From Lachnospiraceae bacterium (GTDB taxonomy: Bacteria; Bacillota; Clostridia; Lachnospirales; Lachnospiraceae): a DNA stretch of 44,620 nt. Positions within the stretch are counted from its first letter, which is position 1. Every line of letters begins with the position of its first letter. Below the pieces are notes generated by a model that was not told the DNA's origin, did not search any database, and was given only the letters and a program-made list of their open reading frames with translations. Positions 24,284 through 32,757 of this stretch are shown here, piece after piece. The stretch is taken from contig JAFZUY010000007.1 in the NCBI GenBank assembly GCA_017618075.1, forward strand, positions 1 to 44,620, in the 5' to 3' direction. A program made the position numbers and the translations under genes.

Positions 24284-25030
24284 TTAGCCGTTAACGCGCT
24301 TAAGAAATCTTTTATCGTTCATCTGCTCGTTTGTCACATATTCTCCGTCCTTAAAGAAAGCATAGGTAGTAATCGGAGTAGGTGCGTTTTGTGCTTCTTC
24401 TTTTGTCGAAAGTTTAATTGCCTTAAACTTTATTCCGTTCGCCTTAGCAGTCTCTTCGAGAATAGGAACGTATTTTCCGTTGTACGGACACTGATTTGTG
24501 TAATACAAAACATAGCCTTTTTCATCCGTATGAGGATGCTTCGCACACTCCCTAAAAGAGGGTTTCTTTGCATCTTTTATGAGCGGTAAATACCAAAGCT
24601 GAATGCCGTTATCCGCCTCGTCCGCCACTTCGAATCCTTTATGCTTTAAGAACCCGGGATCCGATAAGAAGGGCATTTTCTTTGCCGCCGATAAAATGCA
24701 GATTCCCTTCTTTCCTTTTTCTTTGCTGTCTTTAATGCATGCCTCAAGAAGCTCCGTAGAATAACCGTGTCCTTTGAATGAACCCGATACCCAAAGGCAG
24801 TCGATATACATATAATCAGGTGCTTCAATCGGATTCCACGCATTTTCCGCAGGAATAAATTCGACAAAACATTTTCCTCTCTCCGCACTCTTTATAAATA
24901 CCAGACCCTCATCGAATCTGTCTGCAAGCCACAACTTCTTTGAAGATACCTGAATATCCTTGTTGTTAGCAATCGCACAACAGATATGCTCAGTTTCAAG
25001 ATTATCTTTTGTTACTCTGATATATTCCAT
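24284..25030 (-). CDS. GNAT acetyltransferase with YoaP domain
   Basis: The 248-residue protein has an N-terminal GNAT domain (CoA motif VSGSFKGHGYSTELL, residues about 82-97). A C-terminal YoaP-like domain (about 175-248) has the YYTNQCPYNGKYV segment with a Cys that suggests a thioredoxin-like fold. This two-domain layout is known from Firmicute YoaP-type proteins. GAAGGG precedes the ATG. It is part of the WYL-regulator run. Substrate unknown. Confidence 0.85.
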   Translation of the reverse strand: MEYIRVTKDNLETEHICCAIANNKDIQVSSKKLWLADRFDEGLVFIKSAERGKCFVEFIPAENAWNPIEAPDYMYIDCLWVSGSFKGHGYSTELLEACIKDSKEKGKKGICILSAAKKMPFLSDPGFLKHKGFEVADEADNGIQLWYLPLIKDAKKPSFRECAKHPHTDEKGYVLYYTNQCPYNGKYVPILEETAKANGIKFKAIKLSTKEEAQNAPTPITTYAFFKDGEYVTNEQMNDKRFLKRVNG

Positions 25031-25062
25031 TTGACTTTCCCTTCTTTTTTAGAGTTATCTGA

Positions 25063-25695
25063 TTATTTTTTTCTGATTGGATGTCTGACCACGGTTTTGA
25101 GTTTCTCGGGTGCAACTTTTCGCACATCACTTAAATAAATCTCATGATGATATCTTTTATCGGTGATGTCTAATACATAACCTTCTTTTTCCATGAATTC
25201 ATGCATTGCATCGACTGTTGCAGGTTCATCGTCGTATGGACCGATGTGCATGCACTGAACGCATAAGCCTTCATCATATGTAAAGAATTCAGCCTTGAAA
25301 AAGTCAGTCTTTTTCTTCTTCGCTGCTTCTTCTTTTGCCCACTCAAACTCTTCCTTTGTGACAAAGTCCGGAAGACGGATCACGGATATCCACTCAAAAT
25401 TTTCTTTATGGTTGTAATCGATTCCGGTCACGCCCTGCTGCCACCAGAAGCCTTCAAGCGGAGGAACTACATAGTCAAAATATCCGTCTATCCTATGGTC
25501 TCCCATCTTGCTCATTTTAATTGAAAAAGCTATTCCGTATAAAAGCCCTATGCTCTCTTTGTATTCGCCGCCTTCCGCATTCGGATCTCCTTTTCCTCTT
25601 ACTGCTATGTAATTCATCTTCGGAACTTTTACGATTGACGGCTTGTTCTTCGGCATATAAAACTCTTTGTATTCTTTCTTAAAATCGAATGCCAT
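25063..25695 (-). CDS. GyrI-like small-molecule-binding protein
   Basis: The 210-residue protein matches the GyrI-like domain family: an N-terminal strand with KVPKMNYIAVRGKGDP, the DYVVPPLEGFWWQ segment and CMHIGPYDDEPATVDAMHEF. Such proteins bind drug-like ligands in a concave pocket; E. coli GyrI inhibits gyrase. No DNA-binding domain is attached. It starts at an ATG after AGAGGG and is part of the WYL-regulator run. Confidence 0.85.
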   Translation of the reverse strand: MAFDFKKEYKEFYMPKNKPSIVKVPKMNYIAVRGKGDPNAEGGEYKESIGLLYGIAFSIKMSKMGDHRIDGYFDYVVPPLEGFWWQQGVTGIDYNHKENFEWISVIRLPDFVTKEEFEWAKEEAAKKKKTDFFKAEFFTYDEGLCVQCMHIGPYDDEPATVDAMHEFMEKEGYVLDITDKRYHHEIYLSDVRKVAPEKLKTVVRHPIRKK

Positions 25696-25698
25696 ATG

Positions 25699-26091
25699 TT
25701 ATCCCTCTACAAACGAACCTATTTCAATAAGATTACCTTCCGGATCTGCAACGTAACATGTTCTTTGTCCCCAGGGTTCGGTTGTGGGTTCCATCACGCT
25801 TTTAGCTCCAAGTCCCGTAACTCTTGCGAATTCTCTGTCAACGGCAGAGTAGTTTTCCACACCGAGAGCGATCTCGTAATGACCGTTAACTCCCTTACAG
25901 TAAGAAAAGGAACTTCCGGTCATCTTTTCAAAATCCGACTTTCTGTAAAGTAAAAAGAGTGTTCCGTCCTTTTCCAAAAATACATTTGATGCATCTTCAT
26001 CTTCTTTTATTTCAAACCCGAGCACGTCCCTGTAAAAGCGGATCATAGTACTCATATCATCCACAAATATACCAAAACCTTCCAGTTTCAT
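25699..26091 (-). CDS. VOC-family protein
   Basis: The 130-residue protein is a single VOC domain of the glyoxalase/bleomycin-resistance type. It has the opening strand GFGIFVDDMSTMIRFYRDVLG, EIALGVEN in the middle, and the closing GQRTCYVADPEGNLIEIGS with the family's typical DPEGN element. It may bind a metal via His/Glu at these strands. AGGAGG precedes the ATG. It is part of the run behind the WYL regulator. Confidence 0.9.
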   Translation of the reverse strand: MKLEGFGIFVDDMSTMIRFYRDVLGFEIKEDEDASNVFLEKDGTLFLLYRKSDFEKMTGSSFSYCKGVNGHYEIALGVENYSAVDREFARVTGLGAKSVMEPTTEPWGQRTCYVADPEGNLIEIGSFVEG

Positions 26092-26108
26092 TTACTTCCT
26101 CCTAAAAC

Positions 26109-26477
26109 TTATTCTCCGCAGTAAGCAACCGCATCCACCTGGAAATGAAGACCGTCGCTTCCACCTACATGTGCGAAGTTTGTCTCGATGGATTTTCTTG
26201 CGGGGTAGTTGCCTTTGAATCTTTCTTTTATGACCTTTTCCATTGTGGGAATGTTGTAAACGTCTCTGAAAAGACAGTCCATCTGAACCACGTTTTCGAG
26301 TGTCAGACCAACCATCGCAAGGCGCTCTTCCATGTTGTCAAAAGCACCGTTTATCTGCTCTTCGATCGTTCCGCCGATGTTTCCGACACAGTAGCTTAAG
26401 AAGCAGAAATCTCCTGCTTTTACGATGCCTGAGTGTGCCCACTGTTCGTTTATTTCATATCTTTCTATCTTGCTCAT
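26109..26477 (-). CDS. RidA-family protein
   Basis: The 122-residue protein fits RidA (YjgF/UK114): the KAGDFCFLSYCVG strand, the QINGAFDNMEERLAMVG helix, and PARKSIETNFAH near residue 93, whose Arg corresponds to the conserved imine-binding residue. Many members deaminate reactive 2-aminoacrylate. Some are stress or binding proteins. The ATG overlaps the stop of the regulator gene by four bases (ATGA), which implies coupled translation. Confidence 0.88.
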   Translation of the reverse strand: MSKIERYEINEQWAHSGIVKAGDFCFLSYCVGNIGGTIEEQINGAFDNMEERLAMVGLTLENVVQMDCLFRDVYNIPTMEKVIKERFKGNYPARKSIETNFAHVGGSDGLHFQVDAVAYCGE

Positions 26478-27388
26478 TTTTTTCCTCCGTATATTCTGCT
26501 CATATTATCTGCTATTTCTTTTAGGCGGTCTCTGACCTCTGCGGGTTCAAGAACTTCGACCTTATCTCCAAATGTTAACATCCACGAAACCAGATTGTCC
26601 AAATCCGAATAATACTCTTCAAAAAGGATTTTTCCGTCCTCGGTTTCGCTGTAGCAGTACGTTCCGAATTCCTCGACCAGACGCCACTTCATATCCGCAT
26701 CAAACAGCGCTGTAACTTTGATATTTCTCGGATATAAAAGTTCGGCTGACATGTCGGGCAGCGGTACGTTTCTGCATTCAAATTCTTTCTTTGATACCTG
26801 TACATTGTCCATTCGATTGAGTTTGAAAAGCCTGTAATCTTTTCTTTTAAGGCACCATCCGTACACATACCAGCTGGTCCATTTAAAAACCACGTAATAC
26901 GGCTCGATGGTTCTCTCACTCTCTCCGGACGGAGCGAAGTATTTGAATTTAAGCAGCTTCCTATTTTCAATTGCATCCTGTATCATCGATATTTTCGGCG
27001 CCAGTGTTGCTTTATACCACGATGACAGGTCAATTAACATGGATTCTTTTCCGCTTACAAGCTCTGAGGAGCCCGCCTGAATTTTCTCCATTAACTGACT
27101 GTAATAACTGCTGCCGCTCACGCTGTCCAGGCTCCTAAGTCCGGCCATAATCATCTGCATATCTCTGGATGTAAGAATGGTTCTATCCATCCTGTATCCG
27201 CTCATAATGCTGATGCCTCCGCCGACTCCCTGAGTGGTCTGAATCGGTATTCCCGCCTTGCACAGAGCCTCGATGTCACGGTTGATGGTTCTTCGCGAAA
27301 CCTCAAAATGCTCTGCCAGTTCGGGCGCGGTTGTCATTTCTTTTTGCAACAATATCGACAATATTCCGATAAGTCTGTCTATCTTCAT
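26474..27388 (-). CDS. WYL-domain transcriptional regulator (YafY-like)
   Basis: The 304-residue protein starts with a DeoR-type HTH (residues 1-60; TAPELAEHFEVSRRTINRDIEAL). It continues with a WYL domain (about 130-230; KLLKFKYFAPSGESERTIEPYYVVFKWTSWYVYGW). WYL proteins sense ligands, often nucleic acids, and regulate stress or defence operons. GGAG lies eight bases before the ATG. A good promoter with an overlapping dyad lies upstream. It heads a tight run of eight genes. Confidence 0.93.
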   Translation of the reverse strand: MKIDRLIGILSILLQKEMTTAPELAEHFEVSRRTINRDIEALCKAGIPIQTTQGVGGGISIMSGYRMDRTILTSRDMQMIMAGLRSLDSVSGSSYYSQLMEKIQAGSSELVSGKESMLIDLSSWYKATLAPKISMIQDAIENRKLLKFKYFAPSGESERTIEPYYVVFKWTSWYVYGWCLKRKDYRLFKLNRMDNVQVSKKEFECRNVPLPDMSAELLYPRNIKVTALFDADMKWRLVEEFGTYCYSETEDGKILFEEYYSDLDNLVSWMLTFGDKVEVLEPAEVRDRLKEIADNMSRIYGGKK

Positions 27389-27411
27389 ATTTTCAACTCC
27401 TGATTAAGTAT

Positions 27412-27443
27412 ATTATACTAAACACGACAGCATTATGTCATGT
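27412..27443 (-). promoter_or_regulatory. Promoter and candidate operator of the WYL regulator operon
   Basis: On the minus strand, -35 ATGACA (27436-27441) and -10 TATAAT (27412-27417) are separated by 18 bases. The inverted repeat ACACGACA/TGTCATGT (27422-27429 and 27436-27443, seven of eight paired, six-base spacer) overlaps the -35 box, as expected for an autoregulatory operator. Confidence 0.65.
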
Positions 27444-27451
27444 TTAAAAAA

Positions 27452-27486
27452 TAAAAAAACGGTTATTTTCGTTTTGAAAATAACCG
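27452..27486 (-). terminator. Terminator after the Gfo/Idh oxidoreductase
   Basis: CGGTTATTTT (27460-27469) pairs with AAAATAACCG (27477-27486) around a seven-base loop. On the minus strand it is followed by TTTTTTTAT. It separates the GH127 run from the WYL-regulator promoter. Confidence 0.85.
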
Positions 27487-27513
27487 CTCTTTTATGATGT
27501 TTTTTCGTTGATA

Positions 27514-28488
27514 TTAATATCCGATTTCTTCAAACACAAGATCCATCAGTTTGGAATTTCTCAAAGAAAACTCGGGCGATACATAGGGCTTTTCACCGTT
27601 TAAAATACAGTTTCCAAGCTGCGTGATTTCAAGGCTGTAGTTTTGCGGAACGGATATTTTTCTTTCGATAACTCTGTCTTTTGTGTAGATTTTATAGCTT
27701 ACTTCTCCGGCCTGATTGTACTCAACGTCAGATCTGATGCTGCCTTTGTCGCCGTGAATATAAAGTCTTTCAAATCTTGAATTTGTATTCTCGCCGAGAA
27801 TCATTCCGACGTTAAACGAAGCTCTGACACCGTTCTCAAAGCGAATGATTGCAGCCGTATTGTAATCGACTCCAAGGTCTGAAAATTCCGCTACTGCTTT
27901 TACAAATGCGGGCTCGGAATCGATGAGCGATAAAATCATAGTCGTACAGTAACAGCCGAGATCATACATTGCTCCGCCGCCCTGATCTTTGTAAAGACGG
28001 ATGTCTTCCTTGTAGCCCTGCGTGTGAAATGCCGATTCGATATAATCCACTTTTCCAATGATACCGCTTGCGACATCTTCTTTTAGGGTTTTTACATAAG
28101 GGCTGTGAAGATAAGCGTATGCTTCCATTAAAACAACATTGTTTTCTTCAGCAGTTTTAAATAATTCTTTTGCGTCATTTGCATTTAATGCCATCGGCTT
28201 TTCGCAAAGGACGTTCTTTTTCTTTTCAAGCGCGGCCTTTACCCATTTGAAATGAAGGCCGTTTGGAAGAGGAATGTAAACTGCCTGTATATCCTCATCA
28301 TCGAGAAGTTCTTCGTAACTTCCGTAAGCTTTCTTAAAGCCGAATTCGTCTTTGAATTTCTCCGCCTTTTCAATGCTTCTTCCCGCAATTGCATAAAGCT
28401 CGCAGTTTGGTGATAAAAGCATCCCCGGAATCGTGCATCCTCTCGCGATATTCGCGGTTCCCAAAACTCCCCACTTAACTTTCTCCAT
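27514..28488 (-). CDS. Gfo/Idh/MocA-family oxidoreductase
   Basis: The 324-residue protein has the Rossmann start GVLGTANIA (7-16), the conserved CEKPMAL (E96-K97-P98) and the GGGAMYDLGCY segment of Gfo/Idh/MocA proteins. These are NAD(P)-dependent dehydrogenases of sugars and inositols. It follows the GH127 gene by 19 bases, so it may process the sugar released there. GAGGAAGG precedes the ATG and a terminator follows. Confidence 0.92.
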   Translation of the reverse strand: MEKVKWGVLGTANIARGCTIPGMLLSPNCELYAIAGRSIEKAEKFKDEFGFKKAYGSYEELLDDEDIQAVYIPLPNGLHFKWVKAALEKKKNVLCEKPMALNANDAKELFKTAEENNVVLMEAYAYLHSPYVKTLKEDVASGIIGKVDYIESAFHTQGYKEDIRLYKDQGGGAMYDLGCYCTTMILSLIDSEPAFVKAVAEFSDLGVDYNTAAIIRFENGVRASFNVGMILGENTNSRFERLYIHGDKGSIRSDVEYNQAGEVSYKIYTKDRVIERKISVPQNYSLEITQLGNCILNGEKPYVSPEFSLRNSKLMDLVFEEIGY

Positions 28489-28507
28489 AATTTTCCTTCC
28501 TCATTTT

Positions 28508-30367
28508 TTATTCAAAATACCAGTAAATACCGTATCTCTCACGCGCCTTTTTATAATGCGGACTAAAGGTCAGCGAACGGTCGGTTCCTTCGAGATTAAA
28601 GGAAAGTGTCTCGCCGTTTCTTTTCATATGCGAATCTATATTGGCTATAAAATCTTTTACACTTCCGGCCGTCACTTTTAACATTTCATTGCCCGCAATT
28701 TTCTCAGACGGGATTGTTACATCGACACCCGTAGTAGTATCCGTCATGTTTTCTGTACCCAAATCCGCGGATAAAAGAATGGGACCATAAAAGAATGCAA
28801 ATACATTTTCACAGTCTGGCAAGCCTTTAGGTAAAACAGCGCACTTGCATGTACATAAAATAGTGTCACCGTCGTTCCAGTTTCCGTCGATGCATATGTA
28901 ACCGTTTTCTTTTGTGATGTTTTTATCTTTTACAAAGACTTCTGCATCCTTAGCCCAGTCTGGAATTCTGAGGCGGATTTTTATTTCTTTAGGAGCATCA
29001 TCCGTGAGGTGTACGATAAATCGGACAGTATCTTTTTCCGGGATCTGTGACTCCTGAACTAATTTTATTCCAAGCTCAGGACAATTTACTTCCGACGAGA
29101 AAAACAGATTAACCGTGATGCCTTCTTCGTCCTTAAAATAAATGCTGTCACCAAGCTTCGTGAAGTTTTCCATTCCGCTGCCCGTGCAGCACCAGAATTT
29201 GGTGAACTCTGTGCTGTACACTTTAAAATAACCTGTCGCCATCGGCTGAAAATACATCGTCATGCCGGTCGCAGGATTCTGCGAAGAAAGAATCGCATTG
29301 ATAAATGTATTCTCATAATAATCCGCATACTTTTTATCGCCTGTTATCATAAAAAGCTTGCGCGTCATTTTAAGCATGTTGTATGTGTTGCAGGTCTCGT
29401 TGTTGCAGTTGGTACGCTCAGTATCAAGAACATCGTCTTCTCCGAAATGTTCCCATTCGCTGTTGCCGCCCGTCGCATAAGTATGATGCTTTACAACTGT
29501 ATCCCAGAATTTAACTGCATACTCAAGATATGTTTCATCTCCGGTCATAATATATCGGTTAAGTGCTCCGGCAAACTTCGGAATCGTCGTGTTTGCATGA
29601 AGATTATTTAACGCGTTTTTCTCACCCGAAGCCACCTTTTTAAACAAATCTTCCTCGTCAAAAAGATGCGCAGCAATTAAATGCTCTTCTTTTTTCGTAT
29701 ACGAATAAAGATCGTAAAGCGCATCATTCATACCGCCGTATTCAATGTTTAGAACGGTTTTATGAGTCTCTTCTGACCACTTAGATGCGCGGTTATAAAC
29801 CCAGTCTCCGAGCCTGTCTGCAACGGTAAGTGCAGTCTCATATCCTGTCAGGCGGTAAGCATTTACCAGTCCGTCCAGAATTTTATGCATGGTATACCAG
29901 GGTACCCATGCTTCTTTGAAAATATCAATCCTGTTCTCTTCGACCATGTCAAACTGAAGCTCGACATTTTCAAGATCGGTTATCGTGGCGCCAAATATGA
30001 ATCCGGGCTTTCCCTTTGTGTTCGCCTGACACTCAAAAAGTGCATCAACAATTTCTTTTACTTTTGAAAGAAATATTTCCTTATCTTCTTTTTTGCAGGC
30101 TGCATTTGCGTACGCCTGCGAAATCGCCGTAAGGAAATGTCCCATGGTGTGGCCGCCGATAAGCGAATCTTCCCAGCCGCCGTAACGAATCTTCGGGGAA
30201 GCAATTCCTGCGTTCTCATAGAAGCCCGCCAGCAGACGCCCGATATCTATCTTTTTTAAATATTCGGTTTCTTTTTCAAATGCATTTGCACAATATGAAT
30301 CAAGCATCTGAACCATGCCCGGCTCAAATGCCTGATATTTTTTTATGCTTTCCATACACTCTTGCAT
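28508..30367 (-). CDS. GH127 beta-L-arabinofuranosidase-like glycosidase
   Basis: The 619-residue protein matches the GH127 (DUF1680) family. It has GGHTMGHFLTAIS near residue 71, EYGGMNDALYDLYS near 209, the zinc-site elements NETC (E324, C326) and FWCCTGSG (C393, C394), and a C-terminal beta region. In HypBA1 the equivalent Cys418 is the catalytic nucleophile and the others bind zinc. It should cleave beta-L-arabinofuranosides from plant or hydroxyproline-linked glycans. No signal peptide is seen, so it acts inside the cell on imported oligosaccharides. It overlaps the GNAT upstream by 25 bases. Confidence 0.93.
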   Translation of the reverse strand: MQECMESIKKYQAFEPGMVQMLDSYCANAFEKETEYLKKIDIGRLLAGFYENAGIASPKIRYGGWEDSLIGGHTMGHFLTAISQAYANAACKKEDKEIFLSKVKEIVDALFECQANTKGKPGFIFGATITDLENVELQFDMVEENRIDIFKEAWVPWYTMHKILDGLVNAYRLTGYETALTVADRLGDWVYNRASKWSEETHKTVLNIEYGGMNDALYDLYSYTKKEEHLIAAHLFDEEDLFKKVASGEKNALNNLHANTTIPKFAGALNRYIMTGDETYLEYAVKFWDTVVKHHTYATGGNSEWEHFGEDDVLDTERTNCNNETCNTYNMLKMTRKLFMITGDKKYADYYENTFINAILSSQNPATGMTMYFQPMATGYFKVYSTEFTKFWCCTGSGMENFTKLGDSIYFKDEEGITVNLFFSSEVNCPELGIKLVQESQIPEKDTVRFIVHLTDDAPKEIKIRLRIPDWAKDAEVFVKDKNITKENGYICIDGNWNDGDTILCTCKCAVLPKGLPDCENVFAFFYGPILLSADLGTENMTDTTTGVDVTIPSEKIAGNEMLKVTAGSVKDFIANIDSHMKRNGETLSFNLEGTDRSLTFSPHYKKARERYGIYWYFE

Positions 30368-30858
30368 ATTTCATATACTCCGTCGTGATATGCGCCTTCA
30401 CCTGTAAAGAAGGTTTCAAATCCGCATTTCTCAAGTACTCGCCCCGAAGCTGCATTTTCTTTTAAGCGGATGCCGTAAACTTCGTTCGTACCGACCTTTT
30501 CAGACATCACGGGAAGAAAGGCTTTAACTGCTTCCGTTGCATAACCTTTTCCGGTAAATGCTTTCGCGATATGATATCCGATCTCCCATTTGCCTTCACC
30601 GATGGGGACCAGCTGAACATAGCCGATGTTTTTGTTTTCGTCTTTTATGATAACGGCGTAGACTAACGGACCTTCCGTCAAACCATACTGAGACATCAGG
30701 AATTCTATCGTCTCTTTCGCATCATCAAGCGTTTCAAAAACTTCATCGGGAACGAATCTTCTTGTGTCTTCGTCCAGCGAATTTTTATGAACATCCGGTG
30801 CCATATCCACGGTCATTTCAGTTATTATCAGTCTGTATGTTTCCAACAATTTATTCAT
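30343..30858 (-). CDS. GNAT N-acetyltransferase (RimJ/RimL type)
   Basis: The 171-residue protein has the RimJ/RimL-like opening ETYRLIITEMTVDMAPDVHK, the CoA motif KAFTGKGYATEAVK and the ENAASGRVLEKCGFE ending. It overlaps the GH127 gene by 25 bases and the HAD gene by eight, so the three are translationally coupled. The acceptor (protein N-terminus or small molecule) is unknown. Confidence 0.9.
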   Translation of the reverse strand: MNKLLETYRLIITEMTVDMAPDVHKNSLDEDTRRFVPDEVFETLDDAKETIEFLMSQYGLTEGPLVYAVIIKDENKNIGYVQLVPIGEGKWEIGYHIAKAFTGKGYATEAVKAFLPVMSEKVGTNEVYGIRLKENAASGRVLEKCGFETFFTGEGAYHDGVYEICKSVWKA

Positions 30859-31540
30859 TCTTTATTACCTTAAAAGCTCCTAAAAGACTCGTTATGCTTT
30901 CGACTCCTTCAGGAATTTCTTTGCCAAAGCGGTTAAGCCACAATGCTCTTATTCCCAGGCTATTGGAACCTTTCACATCACTGCTTAATGAATCACCTAT
31001 GTGAATAACTTCATCCGCATTAAGTCCGGACTTTTTAAGAGCGAGCTCGAAGAGTTCTTTTCTCGGTTTATAACTTTTAGCATCTTCCGATGTGAACACT
31101 CCCGCAGCCTTAAGGCCGTGGAAATCCATCGCTTCCAGAATATCCGCAGTGTCGATGTTTGATACCACATAAACAGGCAGGGGACTCTTTTCAAAAAACT
31201 CTTTTGAATCCTCAAATATCGGCGGATTCACCCAGTGCGCAAACATCATTTCGCTGAGTTCCTTTGCATCCGCGCTCGATTCAAATTGCTCTAATGTATG
31301 TTCCAGTGATTTCTCTTCCAGCACTCTCTGAGTCTCGAATGTATCGCCGTAGGAGTTCATGAACATGGTCTGAAAATCTTTCCACCAGAATGAATCCACT
31401 TCCGAAGGGTTTTCGACTTTTCCCGTATCGCATATTATCTTCGTAATTTTCTTAATGACTTCTCCGTCCTCGTGAACTATCGTTCCGTAGAAATCCACAA
31501 AAAAGGCTTTAATACAGATTTTCTTTCCGTAATCGTCCAT
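30851..31540 (-). CDS. HAD-family hydrolase
   Basis: The 229-residue HAD hydrolase has motif I FVDFYGT (nucleophile D16), motif II VYVVSNID, the lysine element KSYKPRKE and motif IV HIGDSLSSDVKG. Motif I again lacks the second Asp. The cap is inserted after motif I. The cofactor is expected to be Mg. GGCGGT precedes the ATG. It is part of the GH127 run, with a GNAT directly downstream. Confidence 0.92.
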   Translation of the reverse strand: MDDYGKKICIKAFFVDFYGTIVHEDGEVIKKITKIICDTGKVENPSEVDSFWWKDFQTMFMNSYGDTFETQRVLEEKSLEHTLEQFESSADAKELSEMMFAHWVNPPIFEDSKEFFEKSPLPVYVVSNIDTADILEAMDFHGLKAAGVFTSEDAKSYKPRKELFELALKKSGLNADEVIHIGDSLSSDVKGSNSLGIRALWLNRFGKEIPEGVESITSLLGAFKVIKNE

Positions 31541-31543
31541 TGT

Positions 31544-31960
31544 CTATACCGCCTTAATCATTATCATTTCCATAGGCTGTTCGTAACCCGGCACATCAAC
31601 CGTAAATCCGCCGCAGTCCTTGTAGCCAAGCTTACGGTAGAAATGCTGTGCCTCTTCATCAACCTGTGTGGAAGTCATAAGCATTCCGTAGCCCTTTGAC
31701 TTCATGTCGTTTTCCCAGTGCTCCATCAACAGTCTGCCGTATCCTTTTCTCTGATAAGCATTGTCAATATAAAGCATCGTACAAAAAGGCGTATTATCCC
31801 AAAAAAGGTTGTAGCGTAAAACCCCTATAACCTTTTCATTTTCCGTTAAAACGTAACTCTGTTTATTTTTTACTTTTTCCTCGAATCCACTTTCGGGCAA
31901 ATGGCGGTCAAGTCTGTACCATTCGCTTTTGTCTGCAGATTCTGCGTATCTTATTAACAT
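31544..31960 (-). CDS. GNAT N-acetyltransferase
   Basis: The 138-residue GNAT has motif A DNAYQRKGYGRLLM and ends AQHFYRKLGYKDCGG. The ATG follows AGAGT. It sits three bases upstream of the HAD gene, inside the GH127 run. Substrate unknown. Confidence 0.9.
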   Translation of the reverse strand: MLIRYAESADKSEWYRLDRHLPESGFEEKVKNKQSYVLTENEKVIGVLRYNLFWDNTPFCTMLYIDNAYQRKGYGRLLMEHWENDMKSKGYGMLMTSTQVDEEAQHFYRKLGYKDCGGFTVDVPGYEQPMEMIMIKAV

Positions 31961-31969
31961 TTGTATACT

Positions 31970-32752
31970 CTATTTTTTCAATCGTTTGGTCTTCTTGTCG
32001 GTGTATTCTGCGATATGCTTTCTGAGCGGTTTTAACTGTTTTTTATGAGCGCAAAGTTTTTCCGTACAGTTCTTGCATTGAAGATAGTCGTTCGTCTCTT
32101 CGGAAAATCTTTCCGGATGCAGGTAAAATGTTAATTCCCAGCGAACAAGCAATGCTATGGATAAAACGAGCAAACTCCAGGTATACGTTTGTTTTACGAA
32201 GAAAAGCGGAGTAAACATCATCGCATAGTCCCAGTTATATATTCTGCAGGTACTGCAGCACTTGTTTTTCATAAACACTGTCTGGAACGGGCAGAAGAAC
32301 AAAATGCAGATGATATCGCAGATGGAATATGCACTGCATAAAAGAATCATAATTCCGTCATCCAGAATTCCAAGCATGTGTAATGCTCCGAAGAATGCGT
32401 TGAATACAACCCAAATCAAAGCAACAAGCATTGTAGAGTAATTGTCATGAATTACTATTTCAGTCGAGCCGCTTTTAATATAGTTTCTGGCAAACTGCTT
32501 CTGACATCCAGGACTTTCAAGTTTGGACGGAAAGAATCGGAAAATCATTTCCACTACAAATATAGCCCAGGTAACAATCAAAATAGTCGGCATTTGTTCA
32601 ATACTCTCAATGATAGACGCTTCGGAATGGAACCTGAATCGTATATAGCTGATGAGTATCAATACAAAAAGTGCCGATCTGTAGATTAGTCGGAAATAAT
32701 GCCAGGCTAGTACAATACTTATTCTTTTTTTTCTCTTTTCTTGCTTTTCCAT
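31970..32752 (-). CDS. Cys-rich polytopic membrane protein
   Basis: The 260-residue protein begins with a basic patch and has about five or six membrane helices (for example near 24-40, 55-70, 105-128, 133-155, 180-200). A cysteine cluster lies in the loop after the fourth (KCCSTCRIYNW). A second cluster, CKNCTEKLC, is near the C-terminus before a lysine-rich tail. The cysteines suggest metal binding or a redox role. It resembles uncharacterised membrane proteins of Lachnospiraceae. No function can be assigned. Confidence 0.75.
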   Translation of the reverse strand: MEKQEKRKKRISIVLAWHYFRLIYRSALFVLILISYIRFRFHSEASIIESIEQMPTILIVTWAIFVVEMIFRFFPSKLESPGCQKQFARNYIKSGSTEIVIHDNYSTMLVALIWVVFNAFFGALHMLGILDDGIMILLCSAYSICDIICILFFCPFQTVFMKNKCCSTCRIYNWDYAMMFTPLFFVKQTYTWSLLVLSIALLVRWELTFYLHPERFSEETNDYLQCKNCTEKLCAHKKQLKPLRKHIAEYTDKKTKRLKK

Positions 32753-32757
32753 TTTTC

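Noticed and set aside
25760-25785. TTGTCCCCAGGG word similar to the REP-like core
   Set aside because: It lies inside the VOC gene and encodes the conserved WGQR segment, so it is explained by coding and lacks the TGACAC flanks.
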